A stretch of 47,140 nt of DNA from Acidobacteriota bacterium (GTDB lineage: Bacteria; Acidobacteriota; Thermoanaerobaculia; UBA5066): positions 3,545 through 50,684 of the forward strand of contig PLZI01000011.1 in the NCBI GenBank assembly GCA_003152095.1, written 5' to 3'. Of this stretch, positions 25,195-33,895 are shown piece after piece (position 1 is the first letter of the stretch; every line of letters begins with the position of its first letter). The notes under the pieces were generated by a model. It ran no database searches. It saw nothing but the letters and a program-made list of their open reading frames with translations, and was not told the DNA's origin. The position numbers and the translations under genes are program-made.

Positions 25195-26628
25195 ATGCCG
25201 AGAAAGTCCCCGAGCGACCTGGAGTCAGAGCTCGAGTGGTATTACGTCTCCACTCGGACGCTCGTTCGGATTCTGGTCGGTTTCATCCTCATCGCCGCCG
25301 CAATCACGGGCGGCGTCTTCTTTTTCGTGAAACGCGACGAGACCGCCGTTCGCGCGAAGCAGGCCATTGCCGAGGCGGACGACGCGCTCAGCCGCGCGCG
25401 CGAGCAGAAAGACGCGGCGCTCCTCTCGAAGGAGATCGCCTCGGCCGAGGAAATGCTCGGTGAAGCGCGCCGGGACCTCACGGCCGGTCTGAGCGCGAGG
25501 GCCACGCGGACGGCCGTCGAAGTGAAGTCGCGCGCGATGAAGATCATCGCGGGCCAGGGCGTGAAGGGCAGCGCGACCGTCGTCGAGACCGCGGGCGACG
25601 TCAAGATCCAGAAGGCGAACCGCAACACGTGGGAAGCTCTCAAGCCCCGAACGGACGTCGGTCAGGGCGACTTCATCAAGACGGGCCCGAACGGCACCGC
25701 CGAGGTACTTTGGAACGACGGCACGATGTACCGCATCCGCCCCGAGACGCTCTTCGAGGTGCACGGGGCGGACGACCCCCTGGGCGCGAACGTGAAGCTC
25801 GTCGTCGGCACGACCGACGTGAACACGGGAGGCAAGAGCAAGGCCTCCGTGTCGACGGAAGCCGCCTTGGCGCACATCGGCGCGAACGCGAGCGTGGGCA
25901 TGGAGACCGATGCGCTGAGAACGACCGTGAACAATTTCGCGGGCAACACGACCGTCACCGACAAGGCCGGACATGTGGCCGCTCTCGGGCCGCACGAACG
26001 CGCGGCGGCATCGAAGGAAGGCGGCATCGGACCAAAGTCGACGCTCCCCGAGGCCCCGTCGCTCATGGCTCCGGAGGACAATCTCGAGATCGACACCCGC
26101 AAGCACGAGCCCCTGTTCCTGCGCTGGTCGCCGGTGAATGATGCGAACACCTACGAAGTCGAAATCGCGCGCAGCCGGTTTTTCGTCAGGGACTCGGTTT
26201 TCGACATCGGGCCGAGCGAGCGCATCAAGCCGAGCGTCCGCATCGATGTCTCCGAGCCAGGTTCTTACTTCTGGCACGTGCGTTCCATTCGAAAGGGAAC
26301 GCCGCCCGCCCTTTCGGACTGGTCGGCGTCCCGCCGCTTCAAGATCACATCGGGCGAGCTCTCGCAGACGAGGCCCGACACGCTGCCCCCGGATCTCGTC
26401 ATCACGCAGAGGCCGAACGTCGTGGGTTCGTCCGTCGTGCTCGTGGGGCGCACCGCTCCGGGCGCCTCGGTCACCGTCAACGGCGAGGTCGCCGACATCA
26501 ATTCCGACGGCAGCTTCAAGAAGATCATCGCGATGCCGGGCGACGGTCTCCAGACGATCGTCATCAAGGCGCGGACCGCCGGCGGCGAGACGGTCAAGAG
26601 GGAATCGGTCGTCATCAACAGCAATTGA
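25195..26628 (+). CDS. Membrane-anchored FecR-domain protein
   Basis: Protein of 477 residues. An N-terminal cytoplasmic stub, one membrane segment (about 24-45, ILVGFILIAAAITGGVFFFV) and a short helical region (AKQAIAEADDALSRAREQ) lead to a FecR-like domain (about 115-240: GSATVVETAGDVKIQKANRNTWEAL, GDFIKTGPNGTAEVLWNDGTMYRIRPETLFEV). A fibronectin-like module follows (PLFLRWSPVNDANTYEVEIARS, GSYFWHVRSIRKG) and a C-terminal Ig-like repeat (GRTAPGASVTVNGEVADINSDGSF). This architecture is a periplasmic or surface scaffold, not a siderophore signal transducer, since no sigma factor or TonB receptor is nearby. It is 48 bases upstream of mreB, so a link to envelope growth is plausible. Confidence 0.85.
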   Translation: MPRKSPSDLESELEWYYVSTRTLVRILVGFILIAAAITGGVFFFVKRDETAVRAKQAIAEADDALSRAREQKDAALLSKEIASAEEMLGEARRDLTAGLSARATRTAVEVKSRAMKIIAGQGVKGSATVVETAGDVKIQKANRNTWEALKPRTDVGQGDFIKTGPNGTAEVLWNDGTMYRIRPETLFEVHGADDPLGANVKLVVGTTDVNTGGKSKASVSTEAALAHIGANASVGMETDALRTTVNNFAGNTTVTDKAGHVAALGPHERAAASKEGGIGPKSTLPEAPSLMAPEDNLEIDTRKHEPLFLRWSPVNDANTYEVEIARSRFFVRDSVFDIGPSERIKPSVRIDVSEPGSYFWHVRSIRKGTPPALSDWSASRRFKITSGELSQTRPDTLPPDLVITQRPNVVGSSVVLVGRTAPGASVTVNGEVADINSDGSFKKIIAMPGDGLQTIVIKARTAGGETVKRESVVINSN

Positions 26629-26676
26629 CTAAAGGGGACGGCCGCTCGGCCGCCTCTCCCGCGAAAGGATCCCGTC

Positions 26677-27702
26677 TTGGCTCTTCGCTCCTTTTTCTCG
26701 ATTTTCTCGTCCGATCTCGCGATCGACCTCGGCACCGCGAACACGCTCGTCTTCGCGGAAGGCCGCGGAATCGTCGTCCGCGAGCCTTCCATCGTGGCCG
26801 TGAACAAGATCTCGAACAAGGTGGAGGCCGTGGGCAGCGCCGCCAAAGAGATGCTCGGCCGCACGCCTGGAAATATCGTGGCCATCCGCCCGATGAAGGA
26901 CGGCGTCATCGCCGACTTCGAGATCACCGAACGGATGCTCGACTACTTCATCAAGAAGGCGCACGGCCGATCGCTCTTCGTGCGGCCGAAGATCGTCATC
27001 TCGGTACCATCCGACATCACGCAGGTCGAGAAGCGCGCGGTGAAGGACTCGGCGCTGCAGGCCGGCGCGAGCGAAGTCTTTATCGTCGAGCAGGCGATGG
27101 CGGCTGCCATCGGCGCGGGCCTCCCCATCACCGAGCCCACCGGCAACATGATCGTGGACATCGGCGGCGGCACGACGGACGTCGCCGTGATCTCGCTCGC
27201 GGGCATCGTCTACTCGAAATCCGTGCGCGTCGCCTCGAACGAGATGGACGAGGCGATCATCCAGTACATCAAGAGGAAGTACAACCTCCTCATCGGCGAG
27301 CGCACGGCCGAGGCGATCAAGATCGAGATCGGGTCCGCTTACCCGCTCGACGAGCCCATCTCGATGGAGATCAAGGGCCGGGACCTCGTCGAGGGCATCC
27401 CCAAGACGCTGAACCTCACGGACGCCGAGGTGCGCGAGGCCCTCGCCGAGACCGTCGGCATCATCCTCGACGCCGTGCGCGTGGCCCTCGAGAGGACGCC
27501 GCCCGAGCTGTCGGCCGACATCATGGATAAGGGCATCGTCCTGACGGGCGGCGGCTCGATGCTCAAGAACCTCGACCGGCGCCTCCGCGAGGAGACGGGT
27601 CTCCCGATCGCCACGGCCGAAGACCCGCTCTCCTCCGTCGCGCTTGGAACCGGCGCGATGCTCGCGGATGTCGATCTCCTGCGGAAGATCAGTCTCGACT
27701 GA
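26677..27702 (+). CDS. mreB: Rod shape-determining protein MreB
   Basis: Bacterial actin that organises lateral wall synthesis; 341 residues. Actin-fold nucleotide motifs: DLAIDLGTANTLVF (phosphate 1), IVDIGGGTTDVAVISL (phosphate 2) and DKGIVLTGGGSMLKNL (adenosine). The short amphipathic N-terminus (MALRSFFSIFSSD) fits membrane attachment. The start is TTG at 26677 with AAAGGAT 6 bases upstream. First gene of the mreBCD-mrdA-rodA cluster, directly after the FecR-domain gene. Confidence 0.98.
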   Translation: MALRSFFSIFSSDLAIDLGTANTLVFAEGRGIVVREPSIVAVNKISNKVEAVGSAAKEMLGRTPGNIVAIRPMKDGVIADFEITERMLDYFIKKAHGRSLFVRPKIVISVPSDITQVEKRAVKDSALQAGASEVFIVEQAMAAAIGAGLPITEPTGNMIVDIGGGTTDVAVISLAGIVYSKSVRVASNEMDEAIIQYIKRKYNLLIGERTAEAIKIEIGSAYPLDEPISMEIKGRDLVEGIPKTLNLTDAEVREALAETVGIILDAVRVALERTPPELSADIMDKGIVLTGGGSMLKNLDRRLREETGLPIATAEDPLSSVALGTGAMLADVDLLRKISLD

Positions 27703-27707
27703 CGCCC

Positions 27708-28577
27708 GTGGCCGCGCCGACCCTCGCCGAACGCCGCCCGGAAATCTTCCTCGCGGTGCTCCTGTCGCTGTGCTTCATCGCGCTGTCGCTTCAGGTGCGT
27801 CGGGCGGGCGGACGAACGGTGGGCGAAAGCTGGCTTCTCACGGCCGTGTCCCCGTTCGTCAACGTCGTCACGGGCGTGCGCTCGGGCCTCCTCGAGGTTG
27901 GAACGTGGACGACGTCACGGCGCGCGCTGCGCGTCGAGAACGGCGCGCTGGCCGACGAGGTCGAGCGGCTCCGCGCCGAGCTCCTCCGCCTGCGCGACGC
28001 CGAGAAGGACAAGGGGCGCCTCCTCGAGCTCTTCGGCGCACAACCGTCGCCGCCGCCCGGCACCGTCCCCGCGCGCCTCATCGCCATCGAGTCGAGCGGG
28101 CCCTTCCACACGGCGCTCCTCGACCGCGGGGCGTCCGACGGCCTCCAGCTCGACGGCGTCGTCCTCGCGAGAGACGGGCTTCTGGGCCGTGTCATCGCTC
28201 TCGGCCGCCAAACGGCGCGGATGCAGCTTCTCTCGGACAACACGGCAGCCGTGGGCGTGCTTCTCACGCACGCGGGGCGCGGCGGACGTGCGGCCGTGGC
28301 GAAAGGCGACGGAATCGGAGGCGTGTCCGTCGAGTATGTGCCGACGATCGAGCCCGTCGAGCCGAGCGACGTTCTCGTCTCCTCGGGCACGGACGGTCTC
28401 TACCCAGGCGGGCTCGCGGTCGGCCGCGTTGCGTCGGTCCGCCGCAACAAGACGCTGTTCTGGGAGATCCACGTCTTCGCCGCCGCCGACCCTCACCGCG
28501 AATCCCTCGTCTTCGTCCTGCCTCCCGTGAGGAAGTCCGACGTCACGCCGGGCGCCTCCGTGACGGAACGGCGCTGA
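27708..28577 (+). CDS. mreC: Rod shape-determining protein MreC
   Basis: Periplasmic scaffold of the elongasome with one N-terminal membrane segment; 289 residues. After the anchor (IFLAVLLSLCFIALSLQ) comes a coiled coil (ALRVENGALADEVERLRAELLRLRDAEKDKGRLLELF) and the two beta-barrel domains (ARLIAIESSGPFHTALLDRGASDGLQLDGVVL, GLLGRVIALGRQTARMQLLSD, GLYPGGLAVGRVASVRR). GTG start 5 bases after the mreB stop. The last 20 residues are short and polar, as usual. Confidence 0.95.
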   Translation: MAAPTLAERRPEIFLAVLLSLCFIALSLQVRRAGGRTVGESWLLTAVSPFVNVVTGVRSGLLEVGTWTTSRRALRVENGALADEVERLRAELLRLRDAEKDKGRLLELFGAQPSPPPGTVPARLIAIESSGPFHTALLDRGASDGLQLDGVVLARDGLLGRVIALGRQTARMQLLSDNTAAVGVLLTHAGRGGRAAVAKGDGIGGVSVEYVPTIEPVEPSDVLVSSGTDGLYPGGLAVGRVASVRRNKTLFWEIHVFAAADPHRESLVFVLPPVRKSDVTPGASVTERR

Positions 28578-28593
28578 GTCCGAGGCGTGCCGG

Positions 28594-29097
28594 GTGAAGC
28601 CGCTTCGCGTCGCGTTCGGGCTCTCCCTCGCGGTCCTCGCGACACTCGCGCTCGGCGCGCTCCACGTGTCGACGCCACCGGACTTCTTCCTCCTCGTCGT
28701 CGCGGACATGGCGCGCGGCGGCGCCGCCGTGCCGGCGATGCTGGCCGGTCTTCCTGCGGGCCTTCTCGAGGACGCCCTGACCGCGCCCGGCCGGCTTCTC
28801 GGCCTGCACGCGTTCTCGAAGATTCTCGTCGGGTACCTTCTCGCCACGATCGGCGCACGTACCGTCGTCGAGAAGCCCGTGGCGGTCGGCAGCCTCCTCG
28901 CCGGCGCTGTCCTCGTGGAGGCGGCGGCGCTTACGTTTCTCGTGTGGGTCCTCACGGGCGACTTCCTTCCGCCCGCGCTGTGGCCGCTCGTGGCGCGCGC
29001 GGCGACGACAGGTTTTCTCGCCGGCCTTCTGCACGCCGCGTCGCGCGTGCCCTGGAAGCAGCGGCGCGAGGCGCGCCGGCGCATGAGGTTGACCTGA
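28594..29097 (+). CDS. mreD: Rod shape-determining protein MreD
   Basis: Small polytopic membrane protein of the elongasome, 167 residues with about five hydrophobic segments. MreD is poorly conserved in sequence; the call rests on size, topology and its place between mreC and PBP2. A typical segment is GLPAGLLEDALTAPGRLLGL, the conserved loop with G..G...D in MreD proteins. The start is GTG at 28594; the stop overlaps the PBP2 start by one base (TGATG). Confidence 0.88.
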   Translation: MKPLRVAFGLSLAVLATLALGALHVSTPPDFFLLVVADMARGGAAVPAMLAGLPAGLLEDALTAPGRLLGLHAFSKILVGYLLATIGARTVVEKPVAVGSLLAGAVLVEAAALTFLVWVLTGDFLPPALWPLVARAATTGFLAGLLHAASRVPWKQRREARRRMRLT

Positions 29098-30986
29098 TGC
29101 CGGCCAGTGCCCGCGAGGACCGCCGGCCCGTCCTCTCGCGCATCGACCTCGTCGCCCGCGGCGCGTGGATCCTGATCGGCGTCCTCGCTGGCGTGTACTG
29201 GGTCCATCAGGTGCTCCGGGGCGAGGCGTACGAGCGCCAGGCCGAGAACAACCGCCTGCGCCGCGTGCCCGTGACGGCGCCGCGGGGGTTCATCCTCGAC
29301 CGCAACGGCATCGTTCTCGCCGAGAATGAGCCTTCCTTCACGCTTCTGCTGTATCGCCGCGAGACGAAAGACCTCGACGCCTCGCTTCGCTTCGTCGCCG
29401 AGCTCTTCAACCGAACTTTCGACGACCTGAAGCACCGCGTCGAGCGCGATCGCTCGTACTACGACTTCGTTCCCGTCGTCCTCCAGGAGAACCTCACGAT
29501 CTCCGAAGTGGGCGCCGTACAGGCGCGCGCCCTCGAGCATCCCGAGCTCGTCGTCCAGAAGACCGAGCGCCGCGTGTACACGCAGGGCACCGCCGCGGCG
29601 CATCTTCTAGGCCACCTCGGCGAGGCCACGGCCGAGCAAGTCGCGGCGCGGGCGAAGTCTCGTCCTCTCGACGCGAATCTCCCACGCCCCGGCGAGGCCA
29701 TCGGTCAGCAGGGCGTCGAATCCATGTACCAGGAGCTTCTGGCCGGCGTATCGGGCTCGCGCACCTACGTGATCGATTCGTTCGGACGCGAGGTCGGCGA
29801 GTCCGGGCACGAGTCGCCGCTGCCCGGGAACACGCTGCGCCTTACGATCGACCTCTCTCTCCAGAAGATCGCCGAGGACTATTTCGCCGACAAGGTCGGC
29901 TCGGCGGTGGCGCTCGACCCGAAGACGGGCGAGATCCTCGCGCTTCTTTCCGCTCCCGCGTACGACCCAAACTTCTTCACCAAGCGCGTGAGCCGTTCCG
30001 AATGGGAAGACATCGTGGCGGACCCGGACCACCCGCTCAACAACCGCGTGCTGCAGAACGTGTACTCGCCGGGGTCCATCTGGAAGCCTTACATGGCCTA
30101 CGCGATCCTCACGCACGGCATCGACCCCCGAGAGCGCGTGTTTTGTCCGGGCGGCGCCACGTTCTACGGGCGCTTCTTCCGCTGCCACGGCCATCACGGA
30201 TCCGTGGACCTCACGACGGCGCTTCAGGTCTCGTGCGATACGTATTTCTACACGATGGGCAAGCGGCTCGGGATCGACGCGATCGCCGAGTCGGCAGGGC
30301 TCTTCGGCTTCGGGCGGCCGACCGGAATCGACCTTGCCAATGAAAAGAGCGGCATCGTTCCTTCGCCGGCCTGGAGCCTCGCGGCGCGCAAGCATCCGTG
30401 GTATCTCGGCGAGACGATCTCCGTGGCGATCGGCCAGGGGCCCGTCCTCGTGACCGCGCTGCAGATCGCGCGCGGCATGTCCGGCATCGCGAACGCGGAC
30501 GGAGCCCTTCCGACGCCGCACCTCTTCCACATCGGCGAGAACGTGCGCACGGGCGAGCGCTTCGTCTACCGCCCCGAGTCGAAGGAGTCGATCCCGTACC
30601 CTCCCGGCGCGCACGAGACGATCGTCGAGGGCCTCTGGCGCGTCGTGAACATGCCCGGCGGCACCGCGTACGGCTCGCGCGTGCCCGGCCTCGACCTCTG
30701 CGGCAAGACCGGTTCCGTTCAGGTCGTCGGACAGAAGGAAGCGAAGAAGGGTCACCTCCTTCCGGAGGAGCTGCGCGATCACGGTTGGTTCGCGAGCTTC
30801 GCGCCGAGGGACGACCCGAAAATCGTCGTCGTCGTCTTCGTGGAGCACGGCGAGCACGGAGCGACGGTCGCCGCTCCGCTCGCGGCGCGCCTCGCGGAGT
30901 ACTGGGTTGCCAAGGGCCGCGGCGGGACGCCCGAGCTGCTCGCGGCGCTCGCCGCGCGCCCGGTGGGCCACGCGCGGACGGACTGA
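29097..30986 (+). CDS. mrdA: Penicillin-binding protein 2 (elongation transpeptidase)
   Basis: Peptidoglycan transpeptidase of the rod complex, 629 residues. One N-terminal membrane segment (GAWILIGVLAGVYWV), the dimerisation/pedestal domain starting APRGFILDRNGIVLAENEPSFTL, then the transpeptidase domain. Catalytic motifs: S327-I-W-K330 (the nucleophile motif, more often STFK or STVK), SCD at 379-381 (SxN/D motif) and KTGS at 537-540. The hydrophobic substitution inside the SxxK motif is mildly unusual. It is coupled to mreD and is 3 bases before rodA, its glycosyltransferase partner. Confidence 0.97.
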   Translation: MPASAREDRRPVLSRIDLVARGAWILIGVLAGVYWVHQVLRGEAYERQAENNRLRRVPVTAPRGFILDRNGIVLAENEPSFTLLLYRRETKDLDASLRFVAELFNRTFDDLKHRVERDRSYYDFVPVVLQENLTISEVGAVQARALEHPELVVQKTERRVYTQGTAAAHLLGHLGEATAEQVAARAKSRPLDANLPRPGEAIGQQGVESMYQELLAGVSGSRTYVIDSFGREVGESGHESPLPGNTLRLTIDLSLQKIAEDYFADKVGSAVALDPKTGEILALLSAPAYDPNFFTKRVSRSEWEDIVADPDHPLNNRVLQNVYSPGSIWKPYMAYAILTHGIDPRERVFCPGGATFYGRFFRCHGHHGSVDLTTALQVSCDTYFYTMGKRLGIDAIAESAGLFGFGRPTGIDLANEKSGIVPSPAWSLAARKHPWYLGETISVAIGQGPVLVTALQIARGMSGIANADGALPTPHLFHIGENVRTGERFVYRPESKESIPYPPGAHETIVEGLWRVVNMPGGTAYGSRVPGLDLCGKTGSVQVVGQKEAKKGHLLPEELRDHGWFASFAPRDDPKIVVVVFVEHGEHGATVAAPLAARLAEYWVAKGRGGTPELLAALAARPVGHARTD

Positions 30987-30989
30987 GCG

Positions 30990-32090
30990 ATGTCGCGGCT
31001 GGCCGAGATCCTCCCCCGGCGGATCGATCTGCACATTCTCTTTTTCGCGCTCGCCCTCACGGCAATCGGCATCGCGATGGTCGTTTCGACGACCGCGGGA
31101 AGTCCGCGCGGGGATCTCGCCGGCAAGCAGATTTTTTTCGCGGTCCTCGGCCTCATCGCCGCCGGCGTCCTCCTCGCGATCGACTACCGCATCCTCCTGC
31201 AGTACTCGCCGGGCCTTTACGGGTTCACGCTCCTCGTGCTTCTCCTTCTCCCGATCTTCGGCAAGCGGATCGCCGGGGCGAGGTCGTGGATCAAGGTGGG
31301 CGGCGGGTTCCAGGTCCAGCCTTCGGAGTTCGCGCGCATCTCGATCGCGCTTCTCCTCGCGTGGATCCTCGAGAGCGACGACCGCGCGCTCCTGCGCTCG
31401 CGCACGATCGCCGCGATCGGCGCGGCCATCGGCGTGCCGGTCGTTCTCGTCCTCCTTCAGCCGGATCTGGGCGTCGCGCTCACGTACCTGCCTTTTCTCG
31501 CCGCGGCCCTCTTCTTCGGCGGCATCCCGGGGCGCTGGTGGGCCGTTCTCATCGTGTCGGGCACGCTCGCGATCGGCGGCTCGTGGTTCCTCCTGAAGGA
31601 TTACCAGAAGGACCGGATCCGCACGTTCCTCGACCCGAACCTCGCGGCGCGCGGCGCCGGCTACCAGGTGCGGCAGGCCCGGATCGCGATCGGCTCCGGC
31701 GGCATTTTCGGCAAGGGCTGGAAACGCGGCACGCAGAGCCGCCTCGGCTTCCTTCCCGTCAGGCACACGGACTTCATCTTCGCGGCCCTCGCGGAGGAGT
31801 GGGGGTTCGCGGGCGTCGCGGTCTTCCTCGCGCTCTACGGCTTTCTCATTGCGCAAGGGCTCGCGCTCGCGCGCGATGCGCGCGATCGGGGCGGGTCGAT
31901 GCTCGTCGTCCTCCTCGTCCTGAACATCGCCGCGCAGGCACTCGTGAACGTCGCGATGAACGTCGGCGTCATGCCCACGACGGGTATCACGCTGCCGTTC
32001 GTCTCGTACGGCGGGTCGTCTCTGATCGCGACGTGGTGCATGGTGGGATTGATCCTCTCCGTCGCGTACCGCCGTTATGTGAACGTGTGA
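30990..32090 (+). CDS. rodA: Rod shape-determining protein RodA (SEDS glycosyltransferase)
   Basis: Polytopic peptidoglycan polymerase of the SEDS family, 366 residues, the partner of PBP2. Family signatures: GARSWIKVGGGFQVQPSEFARISIALLLA, VLLQPDLGVALTYLP, GAGYQVRQARIAIGSGGIFGKGWKRGTQSRLGFLPVRHTDFIFAALAEEWGF, and near the end MNVGVMPTTGITLPFVSYGGSSLIATW. Start ATG 30990, 3 bases after the PBP2 stop. The whole cassette is in the canonical order. Confidence 0.97.
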   Translation: MSRLAEILPRRIDLHILFFALALTAIGIAMVVSTTAGSPRGDLAGKQIFFAVLGLIAAGVLLAIDYRILLQYSPGLYGFTLLVLLLLPIFGKRIAGARSWIKVGGGFQVQPSEFARISIALLLAWILESDDRALLRSRTIAAIGAAIGVPVVLVLLQPDLGVALTYLPFLAAALFFGGIPGRWWAVLIVSGTLAIGGSWFLLKDYQKDRIRTFLDPNLAARGAGYQVRQARIAIGSGGIFGKGWKRGTQSRLGFLPVRHTDFIFAALAEEWGFAGVAVFLALYGFLIAQGLALARDARDRGGSMLVVLLVLNIAAQALVNVAMNVGVMPTTGITLPFVSYGGSSLIATWCMVGLILSVAYRRYVNV

Positions 32091-32128
32091 CGCCGGCCCT
32101 CTCGGAAGGCGAGGGTACACTCCGCGCC

Positions 32129-33676
32129 GTGCCGAAGGAGCTTCTCGTCTCCGCATCCGACCGCGAAACACGTGTCGCCGTCCTCGAAGAAGGGCGTGTG
32201 GCCGAGGTGCAGATCGAACGCCGCAAGCAGCGAGGCACGGTCGGAAACGTCTACAAGGGGCGTGTCACGCGCGTCCTGCCGGGTATGCAGTCGGCTTTCG
32301 TGGACATCGGTCTCGAGAAAGACGCCTTCCTCTACGTGGCCGATGTCGGTGACGAAGTGGACGACTTCGACGCCCTGGGAGGCGGCGGCGCGGCGGCGTT
32401 CGAAGCGGCTCCGGCGTCCGCCGAGGGCGTACCTCCCGCGGCCGAAGGCGAGGCCCCGCCCAAGCCGATCCTCCCGTCGATCGACGAGCTTCTCCGCGAG
32501 GGGCAGGAACTGGTCGTGCAGGTCACGAAAGACCAGATCGCGCACAAGGGCGTGCGCGTCACGACGCACATCACGCTCCCGGGCCGTACGCTCGTCTACA
32601 TGCCCACGATCGATCACATCGGCGTGTCGCGGCGCATCGAGAACGAGGACGAAAGAAACCGCCTCAAGGACATCCTCACGAACCTCAAGAAGGGCCCCGG
32701 CGGTTACATCGTGCGCACGGCGGGCGAGGGGCGCGCGGCAGACGAGTTCGCGGCCGACCGCCGCTACCTCACGAAGCTCTGGGAGCAGATCCGCAAGAAA
32801 GGCGAGCGCGCGGGGGCACCGACGCTCCTCCACCGTGACCTCGACCTGACGCTCCGCGCCGCGCGCGACGTCTTCGGCTCGGACTTCGCGACCCTCTGGG
32901 TGGACGACGACGAGGAATACCAGCGCATCGTCGAGTTCCTCGACCAGGTGCAGCCCGCGCTCGTCTCGAAAGTGAAGCTCTTCCGGAAGTCCGCGCCGCT
33001 CTTCGAGGAGTATGGCGTCGACGCGGAGATCGAGAACGCGCTCAAGTCGAAGGTCTGGCTCAAGTCCGGCGGCTACATCGTCATCAATCAGACCGAGGCG
33101 CTGGTCGCGATCGACGTGAACACGGGCAAGTTCGTGGGCAAGACACGCCTCGAGGACACGGTCGTGAAGACGAACCTCGAAGCCGTGCAGGAGATCGTGC
33201 GGCAGATCCGGCTGCGCGACCTCGGCGGCCTGCTCGTCGTGGACTTCATCGACATGGAGGAGGAGGAGCACCGCAAGGAGCTCGTCACCGCGCTCGAGGC
33301 CGAGATGAAGAAGGATCGCTCGAAGAACCGGATGCTGCCGGTTTCGGAATTCGGCCTCGTCGAGATCACACGCAAGAGGCAGCGCCAGAGCCTCGAACGG
33401 GCGCTCACGATGCCGTGCCCCTATTGCGCGGGTTCCGGACGCACGAAGAGCGTCTCCACGATCGTCCTCGAGATCCGCCGCGAAGTGCTCAAGCGCGTCG
33501 AGGTCGGGGAAGCGCATTCGCTCGTCCTGCGCGTCCACCCGGAGATCTACCGCGCCCTCGTGGGCGAGGAGCGGCGCCTCGTGGAAGAGCTCGAGGAGCA
33601 GATCGGCATGCCCGTTCACGTCCAGAGCGACGAACACCTGCACCACGAGCGGTTCGACATCGTCCTCGAGGCGTAG
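32129..33676 (+). CDS. rng: Ribonuclease G (RNase E/G family)
   Basis: Endoribonuclease that processes rRNA and mRNA 5' ends; 515 residues from GTG 32129. An S1 domain (RGTVGNVYKGRVTRVLPGMQSAFVDIGLEKDAFLYVADV) is interrupted by an Ala/Pro-rich insert of about 40 residues (FEAAPASAEGVPPAAEGEAPPKP) before LREGQELVVQVTKDQIAHKGVRVTTHITLPGR. The catalytic DNase-I-like domain has INQTEALVAIDVNTGKFVGK and GGLLVVDFIDMEEEEHRKEL (metal-binding aspartates), and the Zn-link CPYCAGSG is present. It lacks the long RNase E degradosome tail. A GTG at 32087 is an alternative start. It lies 38 bases after rodA and precedes a terminator, so it ends the operon. Confidence 0.95.
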   Translation: MPKELLVSASDRETRVAVLEEGRVAEVQIERRKQRGTVGNVYKGRVTRVLPGMQSAFVDIGLEKDAFLYVADVGDEVDDFDALGGGGAAAFEAAPASAEGVPPAAEGEAPPKPILPSIDELLREGQELVVQVTKDQIAHKGVRVTTHITLPGRTLVYMPTIDHIGVSRRIENEDERNRLKDILTNLKKGPGGYIVRTAGEGRAADEFAADRRYLTKLWEQIRKKGERAGAPTLLHRDLDLTLRAARDVFGSDFATLWVDDDEEYQRIVEFLDQVQPALVSKVKLFRKSAPLFEEYGVDAEIENALKSKVWLKSGGYIVINQTEALVAIDVNTGKFVGKTRLEDTVVKTNLEAVQEIVRQIRLRDLGGLLVVDFIDMEEEEHRKELVTALEAEMKKDRSKNRMLPVSEFGLVEITRKRQRQSLERALTMPCPYCAGSGRTKSVSTIVLEIRREVLKRVEVGEAHSLVLRVHPEIYRALVGEERRLVEELEEQIGMPVHVQSDEHLHHERFDIVLEA

Positions 33677-33727
33677 ACAGGGCCGGGCGCCGTTTCGGCG
33701 CGATTCGGCTGGCACGCGGCGTGCGAT

Positions 33728-33756
33728 GGAGGCAGGTAGCGCATGTCACCTCCTCC
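33728..33756 (+). other. Anti-Shine-Dalgarno-like CCTCC element in the rng 3' region
   Basis: Directly before the terminator, TCACCTCCTCC (33747-33756 region) repeats the 3' tail of 16S rRNA. GGAGG at 33728-33732 can pair with it, closing a hairpin. On the plus strand it could act in an RNA released from the operon end. Read on the minus strand the same bases form a perfect ribosome-binding sequence 4-5 bases before an ATG (33744) that opens a 42-codon frame without recognisable homology. I cannot decide between these readings. Confidence 0.35.
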
Positions 33757-33782
33757 GGCCGCCACAAGGCGGCCCTTTTTTT
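33757..33782 (+). terminator. Rho-independent terminator of the mre-rodA-rng operon
   Basis: GGCCGCC (33757-33763), ACAA loop and GGCGGCC (33768-33774), followed by C and seven T. It lies 80 bases after the rng stop, a strong terminator. Confidence 0.92.
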
Positions 33783-33895
33783 GTTTCGCGGCGCTGAAAC
33801 TCGCGAGAAGGACCGTGAACCGATAAGATCCTAGGGCGGGCATTTTCCGGTTCTGCCGGCCGAGACCAAGTCGCCTGGGACGAATTTGGGGCGAA

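Noticed and set aside
29607-32171. Minus-strand open frame of over 850 codons opposite PBP2 and rodA
   Set aside because: Same low-complexity charged composition; PBP2 and RodA motifs on the plus strand are complete.
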